Assembly: GCA_030248065.1 (NCBI GenBank)
Contig: JASAMV010005983.1
Span: 16,682-80,681 of the forward strand
DNA length: 64,000 bases
Direction of reading: 5' to 3'
Source of the DNA: Rhynchonema sp. JSB1_4
Lineage: Eukaryota > Nematoda > Chromadorea > Monhysterida > Xyalidae
Position numbers and translations under genes: made by a program. Below the pieces are notes generated by a model. The model did no database searches. It was not told the DNA's origin and worked only from the letters and a program-made list of their open reading frames with translations. This document shows positions 39,601 to 47,503 of this stretch, piece by piece. The stretch's first letter is position 1; every line of letters begins with the position of its first letter.

Positions 39601-42600
39601 CAGTAATATTCTGAAAAGCTGATGATACATATCATGAAAACAAGGCACCTTTCTCGATTTGACGGCTGGCTGGGGAAGTTCGGGACCGAGACTTCCTTGG
39701 GACGCTTGTAGGTTCGTTTCCGATACGCTCGCGCCTGGCGGACTCGTGGTTATTATCATTGGTGGGGGTACCATGATGTCCTGTTGCAACTCCAATTATG
39801 TGTATCCTTCTTTATATAAATACATTTCACGTACAGTTCCAGACGTCTAAAAAATAACAGGTTGCATAAGAAGGCGAAGTGTCAGTGTATAGTCAACATG
39901 CAAACCATGCTGTTTTATTGATGTTTTTTAACATTTTCGTTCCTGTACTATTAAGAGCAACAAATTGAAAACAATTTCAAAAGTTATATGTGTCGTTAAA
40001 CTGTCAATTGCAAAAACGAACTCTGTCAAAACAACGTCAAAGCAAGTTCCACAACAAATGTATAGGTGCATGTTTAACTTTGGTGTTGGCATTTTCTGTA
40101 AATATAAAGTCACGAAGGCGAAATACTACTCGTCAAAAAAATACATCTAATCGATCATGATTCCAAACAGATCAAAACACGGGATGGAAAACTTGTCAAA
40201 ATTTATTATCTGGAAAATTGTGAGCAACTGCGGTTGGACTGCAACAGTGCGATCAAAAGTTTGCGACTAAATCCCAACGCTCTGATAGAAAACTGTTGGG
40301 CCTTTGGACTCAGAAATATAACTCGTTTTCGTCGCAAAAAATGCATATTGAGGCGGCAGCAGGACTAACTCAAATATATTTTACGCGTGTATGTACCTTT
40401 GGGTTTGTGACACACGGAGATCGCCGCAAAAGAGTAACACAAATACTGCGGGTAACCTGAGCACAGGGTTGCGCGTTCGGAGTGACTGGGTACGCAAAGT
40501 GACTGGATCCGCACAGATTTCGATAAAAATTCACCGCATCTAATAATAATGCATCTGGGTGGGCGCTCCACTTCAGAATTTTTCCGTCGATGAGTCATTT
40601 TACATCCAATTCAATGTATCGCTGGTGAATAGCCACTTTTTGTGTCTAAATGCTGCGAGCGCTGTATATCGAGTTGTGTTTGTTTTACGGCGAATATGAC
40701 AAATACAGAACATACGATGTCGAAATGTAACAGCTGGTCAAACTGTGTTCGGTACAGTAACGCGCCGCATCCGACGAAGAAAATACACAATCAGTCAATC
40801 TATTCCAGCCAATCATTTTGTGGACACGAATAACATCCAAAGTGACACCCTGTACAACCAACGTAACATTGGATAATAATGGACACGTCCTTGCACATAC
40901 GAACATTAGGTAGACAGCATGACACATCGTCCAGCGTTACACATGTAAAATTGAGTTGTCGGTGTTGTGCTTGTGCCCTGTTGATGTTCTAATACCATGT
41001 ACATTGCACCATCGTAGGAAAGTGCCTTGGAACTGGGGTACCGCGCACATGTATAGGTTGCAAGCAGCACCTGGTGATTGGCATTGGTATCCCTAATAAT
41101 CATGTACAATACAAGAGTGCCGAGTGCGAAAGTGTGAACGTGTGCGCTAAAACAGCCACTCCGCTGCGCCTGTAAAGTGCTGCGTCAACGTCGCAGCCGC
41201 ATACAAACTGCAGCAAACTTTGCACTCGACGCACGCACACAGGCGGGACACTTTTAGCACGTCCGTCGGTCCTTGGGTTTGAGTGTGTTTACTTGACCGT
41301 CGACAAAACCAAAATATGAGGAGATACGGATGAAACACACAAAATTTCGAAGAAAGAATGTGTCTTCGTCGCAGCGAAACACTGGTTGACCCTAAAAAAA
41401 ACTGAGGAAAGAGCACTGCCATGATCGAAATGCTTGTCCTTGATGTGGCGTTGTGAAACTCACTCGTTTCGACAGCAGAGTTCAACAGATTTTCTCACCA
41501 CACATGTAACCTGCATGGCACAGGACATGAAAAAATAGGCTTGGGTAATGCGCGCGCATAATCTAACCACAGATCAAAGTTTGATGTACAAAAATGCACG
41601 ACGACCTTGGTAGAATTCAAATAAATTCGCATGTTTTCGATGGTTATGTTGGCGGACTTACACTTGTGCTTGTGCACGCTTTGCAACAGAAAATCCACGG
41701 AGAATATCTGCAGGTTTTTCTGCATGCAAAAACGTAGGTATAATGATGAGTTCGGAAACAACATCTGTGTTGCAAAAACTGACATTCTATGTGCACAACC
41801 GCAACCAACCTTGTTCCGTTTACGACTTGGTGTCGGACTGAGCCGCAGTTTGGTCCACAATGTTTCCGTGTTCTCGAATATTCGTTTCATTTGAGGGAAA
41901 GGGATTGATTACATTGATGGAATCCCGGGGGATTGAAACATCACGTACAGCAGACGCTAAGCTAGAAACAGCCTTAATTTTCGATTTTGTGACAATTCGA
42001 ATGAAGCATATAATTCTGCGTTCTCGAGCCAAAAAAACGGGTCATGTCGTGAGAACGCGCGTTCACGGCAAATCAATCAGCGGGATTAATTTATAACCCG
42101 ATTCAATGGGTACAAAGTGGTTTACACGCAGGTTTCGATGAAATTTCGATCGCAATTTTCGTTGTATTTTCGTTTCTTCCTGGTGTTACAACATCACGTC
42201 ACAGCATACTGGTACGGCAGGGCTAGAATGTTGCCAGTTGGTTGTTTTATTCCTCACCTCTCAACTAATGCATATCCCATCCCATGTACTACTTATGCGC
42301 TACCACTCACATCCGCTGAACAAGGGAACATCTCTGGAAAGTTGGTTGGAACACCGGAAACAGCGGCGGAATGCTCTCTAAAAACTAGCTATGCTGCATG
42401 TACGCGTACTGTAGGTGTTACATACGTATGTCGAAGTCGCGTTTTGGTAGCTGGCGTAGACCCGTATTCACCAACGAAGCTCAGAAGCTCTATTTTACAC
42501 AATGCGCAAAACTTTACTGGTTCACAATCGGGGGCTTGCTCTAGTTTGCTAGATTGTTGTAAAATATTGTTTTTTTTTTAAAAATTATTATTCGGGCTAC

Positions 42601-45600
42601 CCTTCTTCTTCGTCATAAAAGTCCAGCAGCGCAAGTTATGTGTTGCAACAAACAGTATGTTAGCCCCTTTGACTGATGCGCAATTTACAGGATAAAAAAA
42701 CTTCCAAAAAGGATTATGACATTTCGGATGAACCGTGGAACCAGCAGTACAGGCCCAGGGTTATGAAAATACGTAAAATAATATAACTGATTGTGACCTC
42801 GTCTCCTGAGGAATTTTTCGTCAGCTAAGAAAAACTTTTGACGTATTGGTCGGTTTTGACAGACAGACAGGTAAAGCTTATATAAAAATAAAAAGAGCGG
42901 CTGCGTCGGTCTGAAAGGCGGCCCTGAGCTCTCGCGTCTAGCTCAATTGTCACAACAACCAGGAATATAGCACCTTTTAGCAGTTTATGTTGAATAGACG
43001 CATTAACGGCTTGGCGTTTGTAAAACCAACAAAAACGAGGTGTTGAATGTGAGACGGATTGAGTGTTCATGTATACACACGACGCAAACAAACGAGACAA
43101 AACTGGATATTGGATCGCATTTCAACGAAGGCGTCTTGAACGATGCAGAGAGCGTCAGGGTTACAGATGTTTGGTCCAGTTTAAAATGGATGATGGTATT
43201 GTTTTGTGTGAATAAATTTATCACCATCAATTTGGCTTCTTGCCCCACACTCTGATGATCTGAACATCTGCTCTCTTGTGTGTGTTCAAACAATCACAAT
43301 GATAAACTGTACCGTATTTCTTTTTTGAATATAAAAAAGACGATTGTGGGAGCGATCTAAGAAATTGTGCTATAGCAAGCCAGCAATTCAGATACGCCAC
43401 TGAGACGGCAGGTTACCTTCTTTTTGTCGATGCCATGAGGGATCTGCTGTTGTTCCTGTTGTTTGAGCTCAATCGAAGTCGGTCGAGTCGGTTTCCCTCC
43501 TCCGTCACTTTCATCTCCACTCTTGTCCATATCGGGTGCCGGTGCTCTCAATTCCGGCTGCGGTTCTGGTTCGTGTTCCGGTTCAGTGACAGTTTCGTGC
43601 ACCACAATTGTCTGCTCGATCAGTACCGACGTGCCGCCCTCTAACGGCTGTTGTTCAACAACAAGTTCGTGTTGTTGCTCGTCTTGAACCAATGCTTCAG
43701 CCGTGACCATCTCAGACTCGTCCGGTAATTTCACCACTGTCGCCATTTCGACCTCTTGTTGTTCTCCCTCCTCCGTACGATCTCCCTTCTTTTCCTCCTC
43801 TGCGTCCTGCTCCACCCCCTTTTCTGTCTTCTTTTCAGGCTCAGTTGAAGCCATTTAATAATATTTGAGTTTTATGAAATCTCATCGACCAGTGGCGATA
43901 GAGAGTCGGCAGTAATACGGTAGCAATATTTAAGTCTGCAAGTTTTCCGTTGGAATATGAACACACCACAATAGCGACACCAAGATTGAAAGCTATTGAT
44001 AACTATACTGTTTTCAGGCGCATAAACACGTAACAAAGGACTAGGCGTCCTGTAAGCTATAGAGCTGACTTGCAAAAGTAGAGCCAATTTTGCATGCTTT
44101 AGACGCATGTGAAACACAAGAGCACTTGCTTCCGCTGACAAAAAGAGAAAAATCGTTACTGGTTGCGGGCGCAGATGGCTCACCATACGCATGGTTTTTT
44201 GGTCGTCAGAGTCTGCTGACTGCGCCGACCAAGAAAGCTGTTAACTCAGTCAGTCCAACTGGCTCGGTTCAGTTCTAGGCGCCTGCATTTGTCTTATTCA
44301 AACTTGGCCGCGGGACGCAGGTACTGACACGCCTCAGGCTTCACAGTCGTCGTCTATACACAATTGGAAGCTTTAATTTTACTGCTTCAAGCGCTAGTGC
44401 ATGTTTAACGCGGATGGAGGAGCGCGCTGTTGGGCGCTCCCGGGCGGGGACTATATACGATGTCCCGAATTGGGCACTGGGCTTTACGACATGCATCCAT
44501 CTGCTGTTGACACGGATTTGGGATTGCTTGAAACAATGACTGGCTACTGCGCTTTTGCTGAGTTCCGATAAATTTAGTGCGATGCATGTTTGGTTTTGAG
44601 GAGTGTTTGTACTGCGACAAAATGCTCAGTAAGTCACAATACTGACTCTCTCATTGGCAAAATGCTTCTGTACCGTTCATGTTCTCAGGTCTCTCACGAT
44701 CAGGACAATGCCCGATGTTTCGCTGCATTTCGAGTGTGCCACATCCACCCTAGAGAATGCCCCGAGCCCGGAAATTGTGCGAGTCCTCTGTGTGTGCATG
44801 ACACACATACAGTACAAACCAATCAGACCAGCGGCATTATACGATCGAACCACCCAGCCCAGCAGTGTGTGTGCGTGGCTGCGCACGCGCGCGTTCGTTT
44901 CGGTTTGCGTCTGTTATTTTCAGTTTTACGAAACATACACAGAATTGTGGATGTACGTATGTATGTATACCATGCTGTATTTAGTACGTCCGGGTTGGAC
45001 CAATTGGTATGCCACTGCAGTCACACATATGCACGAGACCATGTTTTTCAGTTCGAGTCCACCAGCGAAGCCCTGTGTTCTCGGCACACCCCTCCCCCCT
45101 CCGTCTGACTTCGGGGTTGGTTTCCATCGATTTCTCAGAGTCGCCATGAGCGGGTACACATGCGCGCGTTAGAAATGTGCATGGTACACATACTGTATGT
45201 ACATATAGTAACCTGCTTGACCATGTCTGCGTCCATTGGGTACGCTTGGACTGTTTCGAATTTGGAATGTTCTCTGACCACCATGCATGTTAGCTGCACC
45301 ATCATGATTGTAAACAAAGAGGCGGCGCAGATATATAGACACAAACGTGCTTGGGTAACGACCGACATAACCAAGAACCCGGATGCGCTTTCAGAAAGCC
45401 GCTCGTTTTGAGCCCTGCCTCAAATAACGATGGAATGCAAAGTTCGTGCATATCGGTACCTCATACAGTGCGGATGTAACCGAAATGGTTGCAGAGTTTG
45501 ACTAAAAATGGCCAACGCAGTTTGAGTTTGAACAAGTTTGCCCGGAAAAAGCTGGCGCATATTGATGCAGCCACTCTCCGGCAGTGGTGGCAGTTTCAGA

Positions 45601-47503
45601 CGGAAATTGAAGCGCGACGCACTCACTTCGCTGGCCACCAGGGTGCGCTTGCCCGTATGCAAACAAGTTTTCGATTGAAAAAGTGCAATGGGGAGCGATG
45701 TTCTGTGCCTTTTTAAACGAAAAAAAGAAAAAAATGTACATATTGCTGCTGGTTACCTTTGTGGCGGGACTCGGTTTCAACTCGGCAGCATCCTGAGGTG
45801 TTGAGGGGGTCAAGGGTGATTCGAGTGGTATTCGAAGATCGGTCGATCGATCGGTCATTTTTGTCAAATCTTAGCGTCAATTGTCCAATACAGTGTCATG
45901 ATTGTTGGAATTTTAAACTGAGATTGGAAAAGAAATGTCATCGTCGCATTTATTGATTGGATACAAGCGTTTTTCTACGCCAATCATAACCATAGTCCCA
46001 AAACCTCGGTGTAGTTTGTGAAATGAGAAACCGAATGATAGAAAAAAGCCCGCAGACAAAGTCAACATTAAAACACAGGCAAACTCAAACTCATGGGCAA
46101 ACACAACACAAACGTTGGTTCCGTCCGTATGTCAGCGGGATGTCAAACAGGATGGAAGACCGATGCGGGCACAAAATGCATGTGCGCACGCAAATCGGTG
46201 TCGGTACGACCCGATTTGGCAAACAGAGACTCAAATGAACATCAGGCCAAAAACAACAAGGACCGCCACAGAAAAGACAATGCTCGAAACGGCGTGCGAT
46301 GTCAGTGTTTGTGAACCCGTTTGTTGGTTAATACAGCGCATAAATACCGCAAAAGTCGGCTGAACACGCAAGGCGCATTAGCGGCAGCTTGATTACTTGT
46401 GTGCAGCTGCTAAGCCCCGTCCATGTGGTTGCGGCTTCGGCTGGGGCATCAACGCCCGCCGTATAATTATTTGAATGAGACTCGCTCCAAACACATGGTT
46501 GCTGTAAGCACACAGATATTAGAGCTCTTATCACCTTTCGTATAACGTGGTGTGAGTGAACGAAATTGCGCGTTTGCTTTGCATGTGGCATTAGGGACTT
46601 GGGTTTGGAGTTGCATCACCACTGCGCCTGTGTCTTAAGGTTAAAACTGACACTGAATTCCGAGTTTTAGCAATGCCGATTTGGGCTCACCTGCTGCGAG
46701 TACATACGCTTGGTAGTTGAATAAACATAAATGCAGAACAAACGGAATTGGATGATTCTCACTCGTTCAAACGGGTGCGAACCAAGGATTGCACAAAAAC
46801 AAGAAGTATCAGCGTCGCCTACGCGAGCCTGCTTTATCATCGACACATGGCAAATGTGTCGTGGGAATCCAGCGAGACAGACGGACACCAATAAGACAAA
46901 AATAATTAGGTTTTGTGCAGATGGTTTGCACAAGTGCTTGTTCCTATTGGTCAAAGAAGAACTATTCTGCGTTTGTTGACAGCTGGGGAAACGCTTTAGA
47001 CCTTCTTTTGCTCAATAATGTGCGCCGGTTGAAGTGAGGCTCAGCTGCTATGGTATACATACCTAGCCGAACTGTTGGTTTGTCGACAAACCTGTAGCTC
47101 AACGTGGCAGCTAATAAACCGGATATGGTGCCCGTGCGTTTTGTTGCATGTTGGGTGTTGTCACAGCGGTGGATTCCAAAAAGAACGTTCCAAAAGTGGC
47201 AAACACACAATTTCTTGGTGTTACTAAAACGTTATTGAACTTGTATCAAAATGTGTGTTGCGTTGTATTCGTATGTAAAAGTACAGTAATTTGAAAAATA
47301 AAAGTGACGAATAGCCGAAAGCACACCTTCTTAGTCTCCGGTGTTTTGACGGTCTGCTCAACAGCAGGTTCCTCAGGCTGGTCCGGATCACTCGTGTGGC
47401 CCCCATCATCCTTAGGCACCGGCGGTGGTTCATGTGCGGCCCTTGGCGTGTGCTGCGGGTCGGGCGACGCGATCTGCGGTGGTGCATCTGCCTGGTCAGA
47501 CAT
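6159..47503 (-). CDS. unc-44: Giant ankyrin (UNC-44-like), whole gene
   Basis: Ankyrins tether membrane proteins to the spectrin skeleton; UNC-44 is the neuronal ankyrin of nematodes. I traced 37 common coding exons that keep phase throughout (18,333 nt; 6,110 residues), preceded by one of several candidate first exons of 27-146 codons. Order: alternative N-terminus, about 24 ankyrin repeats, acidic linker with a CxxC, two ZU5 domains, UPA, death domain, Pro-rich exon, several cassette exons, and a 9.5-kb terminal exon. The predicted long form of about 6,150-6,250 residues is in the range of giant UNC-44 isoforms. Remembered nematode UNC-44 matches closely through the repeats, including the region after them ([14 protein letters not shown] and NPEAMNE). 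Exons 1-15 are all multiples of three in phase 0; the exons between the death domain and the last exon are all phase 1. One intron (26078 to 25859) begins GC instead of GT. Details are in the block entries. Confidence 0.93.
8553..8675 (-). repeat. Hydrophobic module 5 (most diverged)
   Basis: 41 residues beginning [14 protein letters not shown] with the shared [16 protein letters not shown] core, ending [10 protein letters not shown]. The Tyr before the second helix in the other copies is replaced by Val. Confidence 0.85.
9687..9899 (-). other. Long Ala/Gly/Val hydrophobic segment in the giant exon
   Basis: About 71 residues from [13 protein letters not shown] through [13 protein letters not shown] to [11 protein letters not shown], with no charged residue between the Lys near its start and a Lys near its end. 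It is twice the length of the five repeat modules and lies between modules 4 and 5. It could span or embed in a membrane as a hairpin; that is inference from composition only. Confidence 0.8.
10911..11033 (-). repeat. Hydrophobic module 4
   Basis: 41 residues beginning [14 protein letters not shown], with the core [19 protein letters not shown] and basic end KDKRAR. The LLG variant is shared with module 5; modules 1-3 have IAG. Confidence 0.88.
12249..12371 (-). repeat. Hydrophobic module 3
   Basis: 41 residues beginning [16 protein letters not shown], core [19 protein letters not shown], ending AIKSRTRD. Nearly identical to module 2 in protein; the DNA differs at silent positions. Confidence 0.88.
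13347..13469 (-). repeat. Hydrophobic module 2
   Basis: 41 residues beginning [16 protein letters not shown], core [19 protein letters not shown], ending AIKSRTGD. Flanked on both sides by strongly acidic sequence. Confidence 0.88.
14649..14774 (-). repeat. Hydrophobic module 1
   Basis: 42 residues beginning [16 protein letters not shown], core [19 protein letters not shown], ending AIKARRGSK. First of five modules; its downstream neighbour begins about 1.2 kb further into the exon. Confidence 0.88.
16059..16204 (-). CDS. unc-44: Candidate alternative ankyrin terminal exon (lysine-rich end)
   Basis: An AATACAG acceptor at 16205 opens a frame in phase 1, matching the donor of the 16828-16947 exon. 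It encodes about 48 residues, [17 protein letters not shown], then [10 protein letters not shown] and TAA. This would end the protein right after the FIDEHGN tail motif and skip the giant exon, giving a short ankyrin of conventional size. Phase fit, clean acceptor and charged composition support it; no obvious polyadenylation signal was seen. Confidence 0.5.
16658..16827 (-). CDS. unc-44: Possible ankyrin end by read-through of the exon donor
   Basis: If the donor at 16827 is not used, the frame continues 56 codons ([15 protein letters not shown] to [15 protein letters not shown], then SAEASGT and stop). The acidic Glu/Thr/Val composition resembles true tail sequence more than random intron, so a retained-intron or composite terminal exon is plausible. 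Confidence 0.33.
16828..22876 (-). CDS. unc-44: Ankyrin tail cassette exons (all phase 1-1)
   Basis: Exons 21065-22876 (1812 nt), 20051-20206 (156), 19179-19781 (603), 17390-18508 (1119) and 16828-16947 (120). All are multiples of three and start and end in phase 1, so any subset can be skipped without a frameshift. The first holds an 11-copy PPAREPT array and many SP/TP sites. The third is Arg/Ser-rich with [10 protein letters not shown]. The fourth has a Lys/His helix region ([10 protein letters not shown]). The last has FIDEHGN then [14 protein letters not shown], the tail motif of ankyrins. The start of the 17390-18508 exon rests on a TAG acceptor that fits phase; an internal start at MSSEQSNPD is an alternative. 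Confidence 0.78.
18687..18964 (-). CDS. unc-44: Candidate alternative ankyrin terminal exon (91 residues)
   Basis: Acceptor ATATGCAG at 18965 opens a frame in phase 1, compatible with the donor of the 19179-19781 exon just upstream. It encodes [14 protein letters not shown], then [19 protein letters not shown], then [19 protein letters not shown], and ends [10 protein letters not shown] with TAG. The frame is free of low-complexity runs and reads like real protein. It would yield an isoform lacking the giant exon. No known domain recognised. Confidence 0.45.
22475..22705 (-). repeat. 21-bp minisatellite encoding 11 PPAREPT repeats
   Basis: Eleven head-to-tail 21-bp units in the 1812-nt tail exon encode PPAREPT. 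Units fall into two types, ending CTCCCGTGCA or TTCCCTTGCA on the plus strand, and mostly alternate, so the array looks like 42-bp dimers with occasional slips. Each unit keeps a Pro-Pro, an Arg-Glu and a Thr-Pro site, as proline-directed kinase targets would. Related imperfect copies (PPAREPTPP) occur on both sides. Confidence 0.92.
22947..23468. mobile_element. TTAA-flanked inverted-repeat element (MITE-like, 522 bp)
   Basis: It lies in the ankyrin intron between the 23851 and 22876 exon edges. Short terminal inverted repeats AGGGGAAATT and AATTTCCCCT are each flanked by TTAA, the target site of piggyBac-type elements. Inside is a second, 60-bp perfect inverted repeat (23127-23186 and 23300-23360). 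Near the right end are long runs of C. No transposase is encoded. The superfamily is uncertain because the first terminal bases are not the usual CCC. Confidence 0.6.
23851..24432 (-). CDS. unc-44: Ankyrin death domain and following exon
   Basis: Exon 24235-24432 encodes the death domain core ([16 protein letters not shown], then [14 protein letters not shown] and VIWIERTG). The next exon, 23851-24096, completes its last helix ([18 protein letters not shown]) and runs into a Pro-rich [17 protein letters not shown] segment with SH3-ligand-like PxxP motifs. A death domain after UPA is standard for ankyrins. From the end of the death-domain exon onward every junction is phase 1. Confidence 0.92.
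24521..26772 (-). CDS. unc-44: Ankyrin ZU5-ZU5-UPA (spectrin-binding) exons
   Basis: Exons 26640-26772, 26353-26577, 26079-26261, 25638-25858, 25445-25557, 25203-25380, 24903-25116, 24674-24817 and 24521-24599. Diagnostic segments: [17 protein letters not shown] opens the first ZU5, [11 protein letters not shown] and [12 protein letters not shown] follow, [12 protein letters not shown] lies in the second ZU5, [16 protein letters not shown] and [13 protein letters not shown] lie in UPA. These form the conserved supramodule that binds beta-spectrin. Order and length match vertebrate and nematode ankyrins. The intron after the 26079 exon has a GC donor (CAG|GCAAGT). Phases are consistent throughout. 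Confidence 0.93.
27291..30201 (-). CDS. unc-44: Ankyrin linker exons between repeats and ZU5
   Basis: Exons 29938-30201, 28436-28644, 28216-28298 and 27291-27347. They encode an acidic His/Asp/Gly-rich linker ([14 protein letters not shown], then [10 protein letters not shown]) and a short final exon with [10 protein letters not shown], a CxxC pair, just before ZU5. All four join in phase. Ankyrins of other animals also have a poorly conserved linker here, so domain calls are not possible. The last two exons are short and less certain; the CxxC could be a metal or redox site, or incidental. Confidence 0.72.
28380..28412 (+). other. Isolated B-box-like motif
   Basis: GTTCGAACCC next to CCTCGGGATCC, as in the promoter region of many tRNA-derived SINEs. 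I could not build a cloverleaf. Possibly a SINE fragment within an ankyrin intron. Confidence 0.2.
30954..35555 (-). CDS. unc-44: Ankyrin-repeat block, 16 exons
   Basis: Exons from 5': 35355-35555, 34941-35039, 34728-34862, 34379-34528, 34129-34278, 33890-34036, 33536-33676, 33298-33453, 33039-33218, 32600-32764, 32410-32508, 32154-32345, 31952-32083, 31781-31861, 31242-31481 and 30954-31134. Every exon but the last is a multiple of three. Together they encode about 24 33-residue ankyrin repeats (cores such as [12 protein letters not shown] and [13 protein letters not shown]) forming the membrane-protein-binding solenoid. The last exon ends the repeats with [12 protein letters not shown], then an acidic SESEDEG. 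Almost every exon ends near a repeat junction. The order matches remembered nematode UNC-44 with no repeat missing. The donor of the 31781 exon is GAG|GTTTGT; an earlier GTGAGC would delete a conserved segment, so I rejected it. Confidence 0.93.
31588..31660 (-). pseudogene. tRNA-like sequence (pseudo-tRNA or SINE head)
   Basis: Exactly 73 nt with A box TAGCTCAGTTGG and B box GGTTCGAGCCC. Six of seven acceptor pairs form (1-72 mismatched); the T arm CTGGG/CCCAG is perfect. The D arm has one mismatch, and the anticodon stem has a mismatch at its outer pair. The loop CCGGTTA lacks U33 and would give anticodon GGT, not expected in a eukaryotic nucleus. So it is probably a decayed tRNA or the 5' part of a tRNA-derived SINE. 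It lies in an ankyrin intron on the coding strand. Confidence 0.6.
35556..35714 (-). CDS. unc-44: Possible unspliced N-terminal extension of the first ankyrin-repeat exon
   Basis: Upstream of the first common exon the frame stays open for 53 codons to an ATG at 35714 (context AAAATGG), reading [13 protein letters not shown] and continuing into the repeat exon without splicing. The same stretch contains the CAG acceptor used by distal first exons, so it would be intron in those transcripts and coding only from a local promoter. Composition is not strongly coding-like. Confidence 0.25.
35715..39648. other. Ankyrin 5' intron sequence
   Basis: No supported coding exon. It holds the long hairpin at 37.67-37.80 kb. 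Short open frames are unremarkable and do not end in phase-0 AAG|GT donors. Confidence 0.4.
37673..37800. repeat. Long imperfect hairpin, about 55-bp arms
   Basis: Left arm 37673-37728 and right arm 37748-37800 are complementary over most of their length, with a loop of about 19 nt. The best blocks are GGCTGGGCAACAA and ACGTTGGTGTTAA, each matched by its complement on the other side. A small size difference lies in the middle of the arms. It may be a primary microRNA-like or hairpin-RNA precursor, or a tiny foldback element. Either strand could be used. Confidence 0.65.
39649..39774 (-). CDS. unc-44: Candidate ankyrin alternative first exon E (42 codons)
   Basis: ATG at 39774 gives [16 protein letters not shown], 42 codons ending AVKSRK at an AAG|GTGCCT donor in phase 0. 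Pro/Ser-rich and probably disordered. The frame stays open upstream through a TTG, so a slightly longer form is possible. It is the candidate nearest the ankyrin repeats, joining to the acceptor at 35556 over about 4.1 kb. Confidence 0.5.
41810..41890 (-). CDS. unc-44: Candidate ankyrin alternative first exon D (27 codons)
   Basis: ATG at 41890, [15 protein letters not shown], 27 codons ending in a basic SRKRNK at an AAG|GTTGGT donor, phase 0. It is short and the weakest coding case, but it shares with the other candidates the lysine-ending junction, the phase and the roughly 2-kb spacing. GTTGGT is also used as donor by the first common ankyrin exon. Confidence 0.38.
43417..43854 (-). CDS. 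unc-44: Candidate ankyrin alternative first exon C (146 codons)
   Basis: Starts ATG at 43854 ([13 protein letters not shown]) and encodes 146 residues: a Lys/Glu-rich N-terminus, then an acidic Gln/Glu/Val-rich stretch with [11 protein letters not shown], then [16 protein letters not shown], ending GIDKKK at an AAG|GTAACC donor in phase 0. The biased, uninterrupted coding composition resembles the Glu-rich tail exons of the same gene. It is the best supported of the first-exon candidates. It has no recognisable domain and is probably disordered. Confidence 0.68.
44990..45070 (+). other. Possible tRNA-derived SINE remnant
   Basis: An A-box-like TGGACCAATTGG and a B-box-like AGTTCGAGTCC lie 55 nt apart, about ten more than in a normal tRNA. 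T-arm and acceptor pairing is absent. Read as a degenerate Pol III promoter of a SINE rather than a tRNA gene. Confidence 0.3.
45757..45858 (-). CDS. unc-44: Candidate ankyrin alternative first exon B (34 codons)
   Basis: Starts at the ATG at 45858 ([15 protein letters not shown]), 34 codons, Ser/Thr/Pro-rich with SP and TP sites. Ends SPATK at an AAG|GTAACC donor in phase 0. The open frame continues a few codons upstream through AAA and TTG, but ATG is the sensible start. It would splice to the acceptor at 35556. Inference from frame, donor and composition only. Confidence 0.5.
47327..47503 (-). CDS. unc-44: Candidate ankyrin alternative first exon A (59 codons)
   Basis: Starts ATG at 47503 with [14 protein letters not shown] and runs 59 codons, rich in Pro, Asp and Glu, to PETKK followed by an AAG|GTGTGC donor. 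It ends in phase 0, which fits the first common ankyrin exon (acceptor at 35556). No domain is visible; N-terminal tails like this usually give isoform-specific localisation. Its role as a first exon is inferred from composition, phase and position; the splice spans about 11.8 kb. This is the most distal of the five candidates. Confidence 0.6.
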
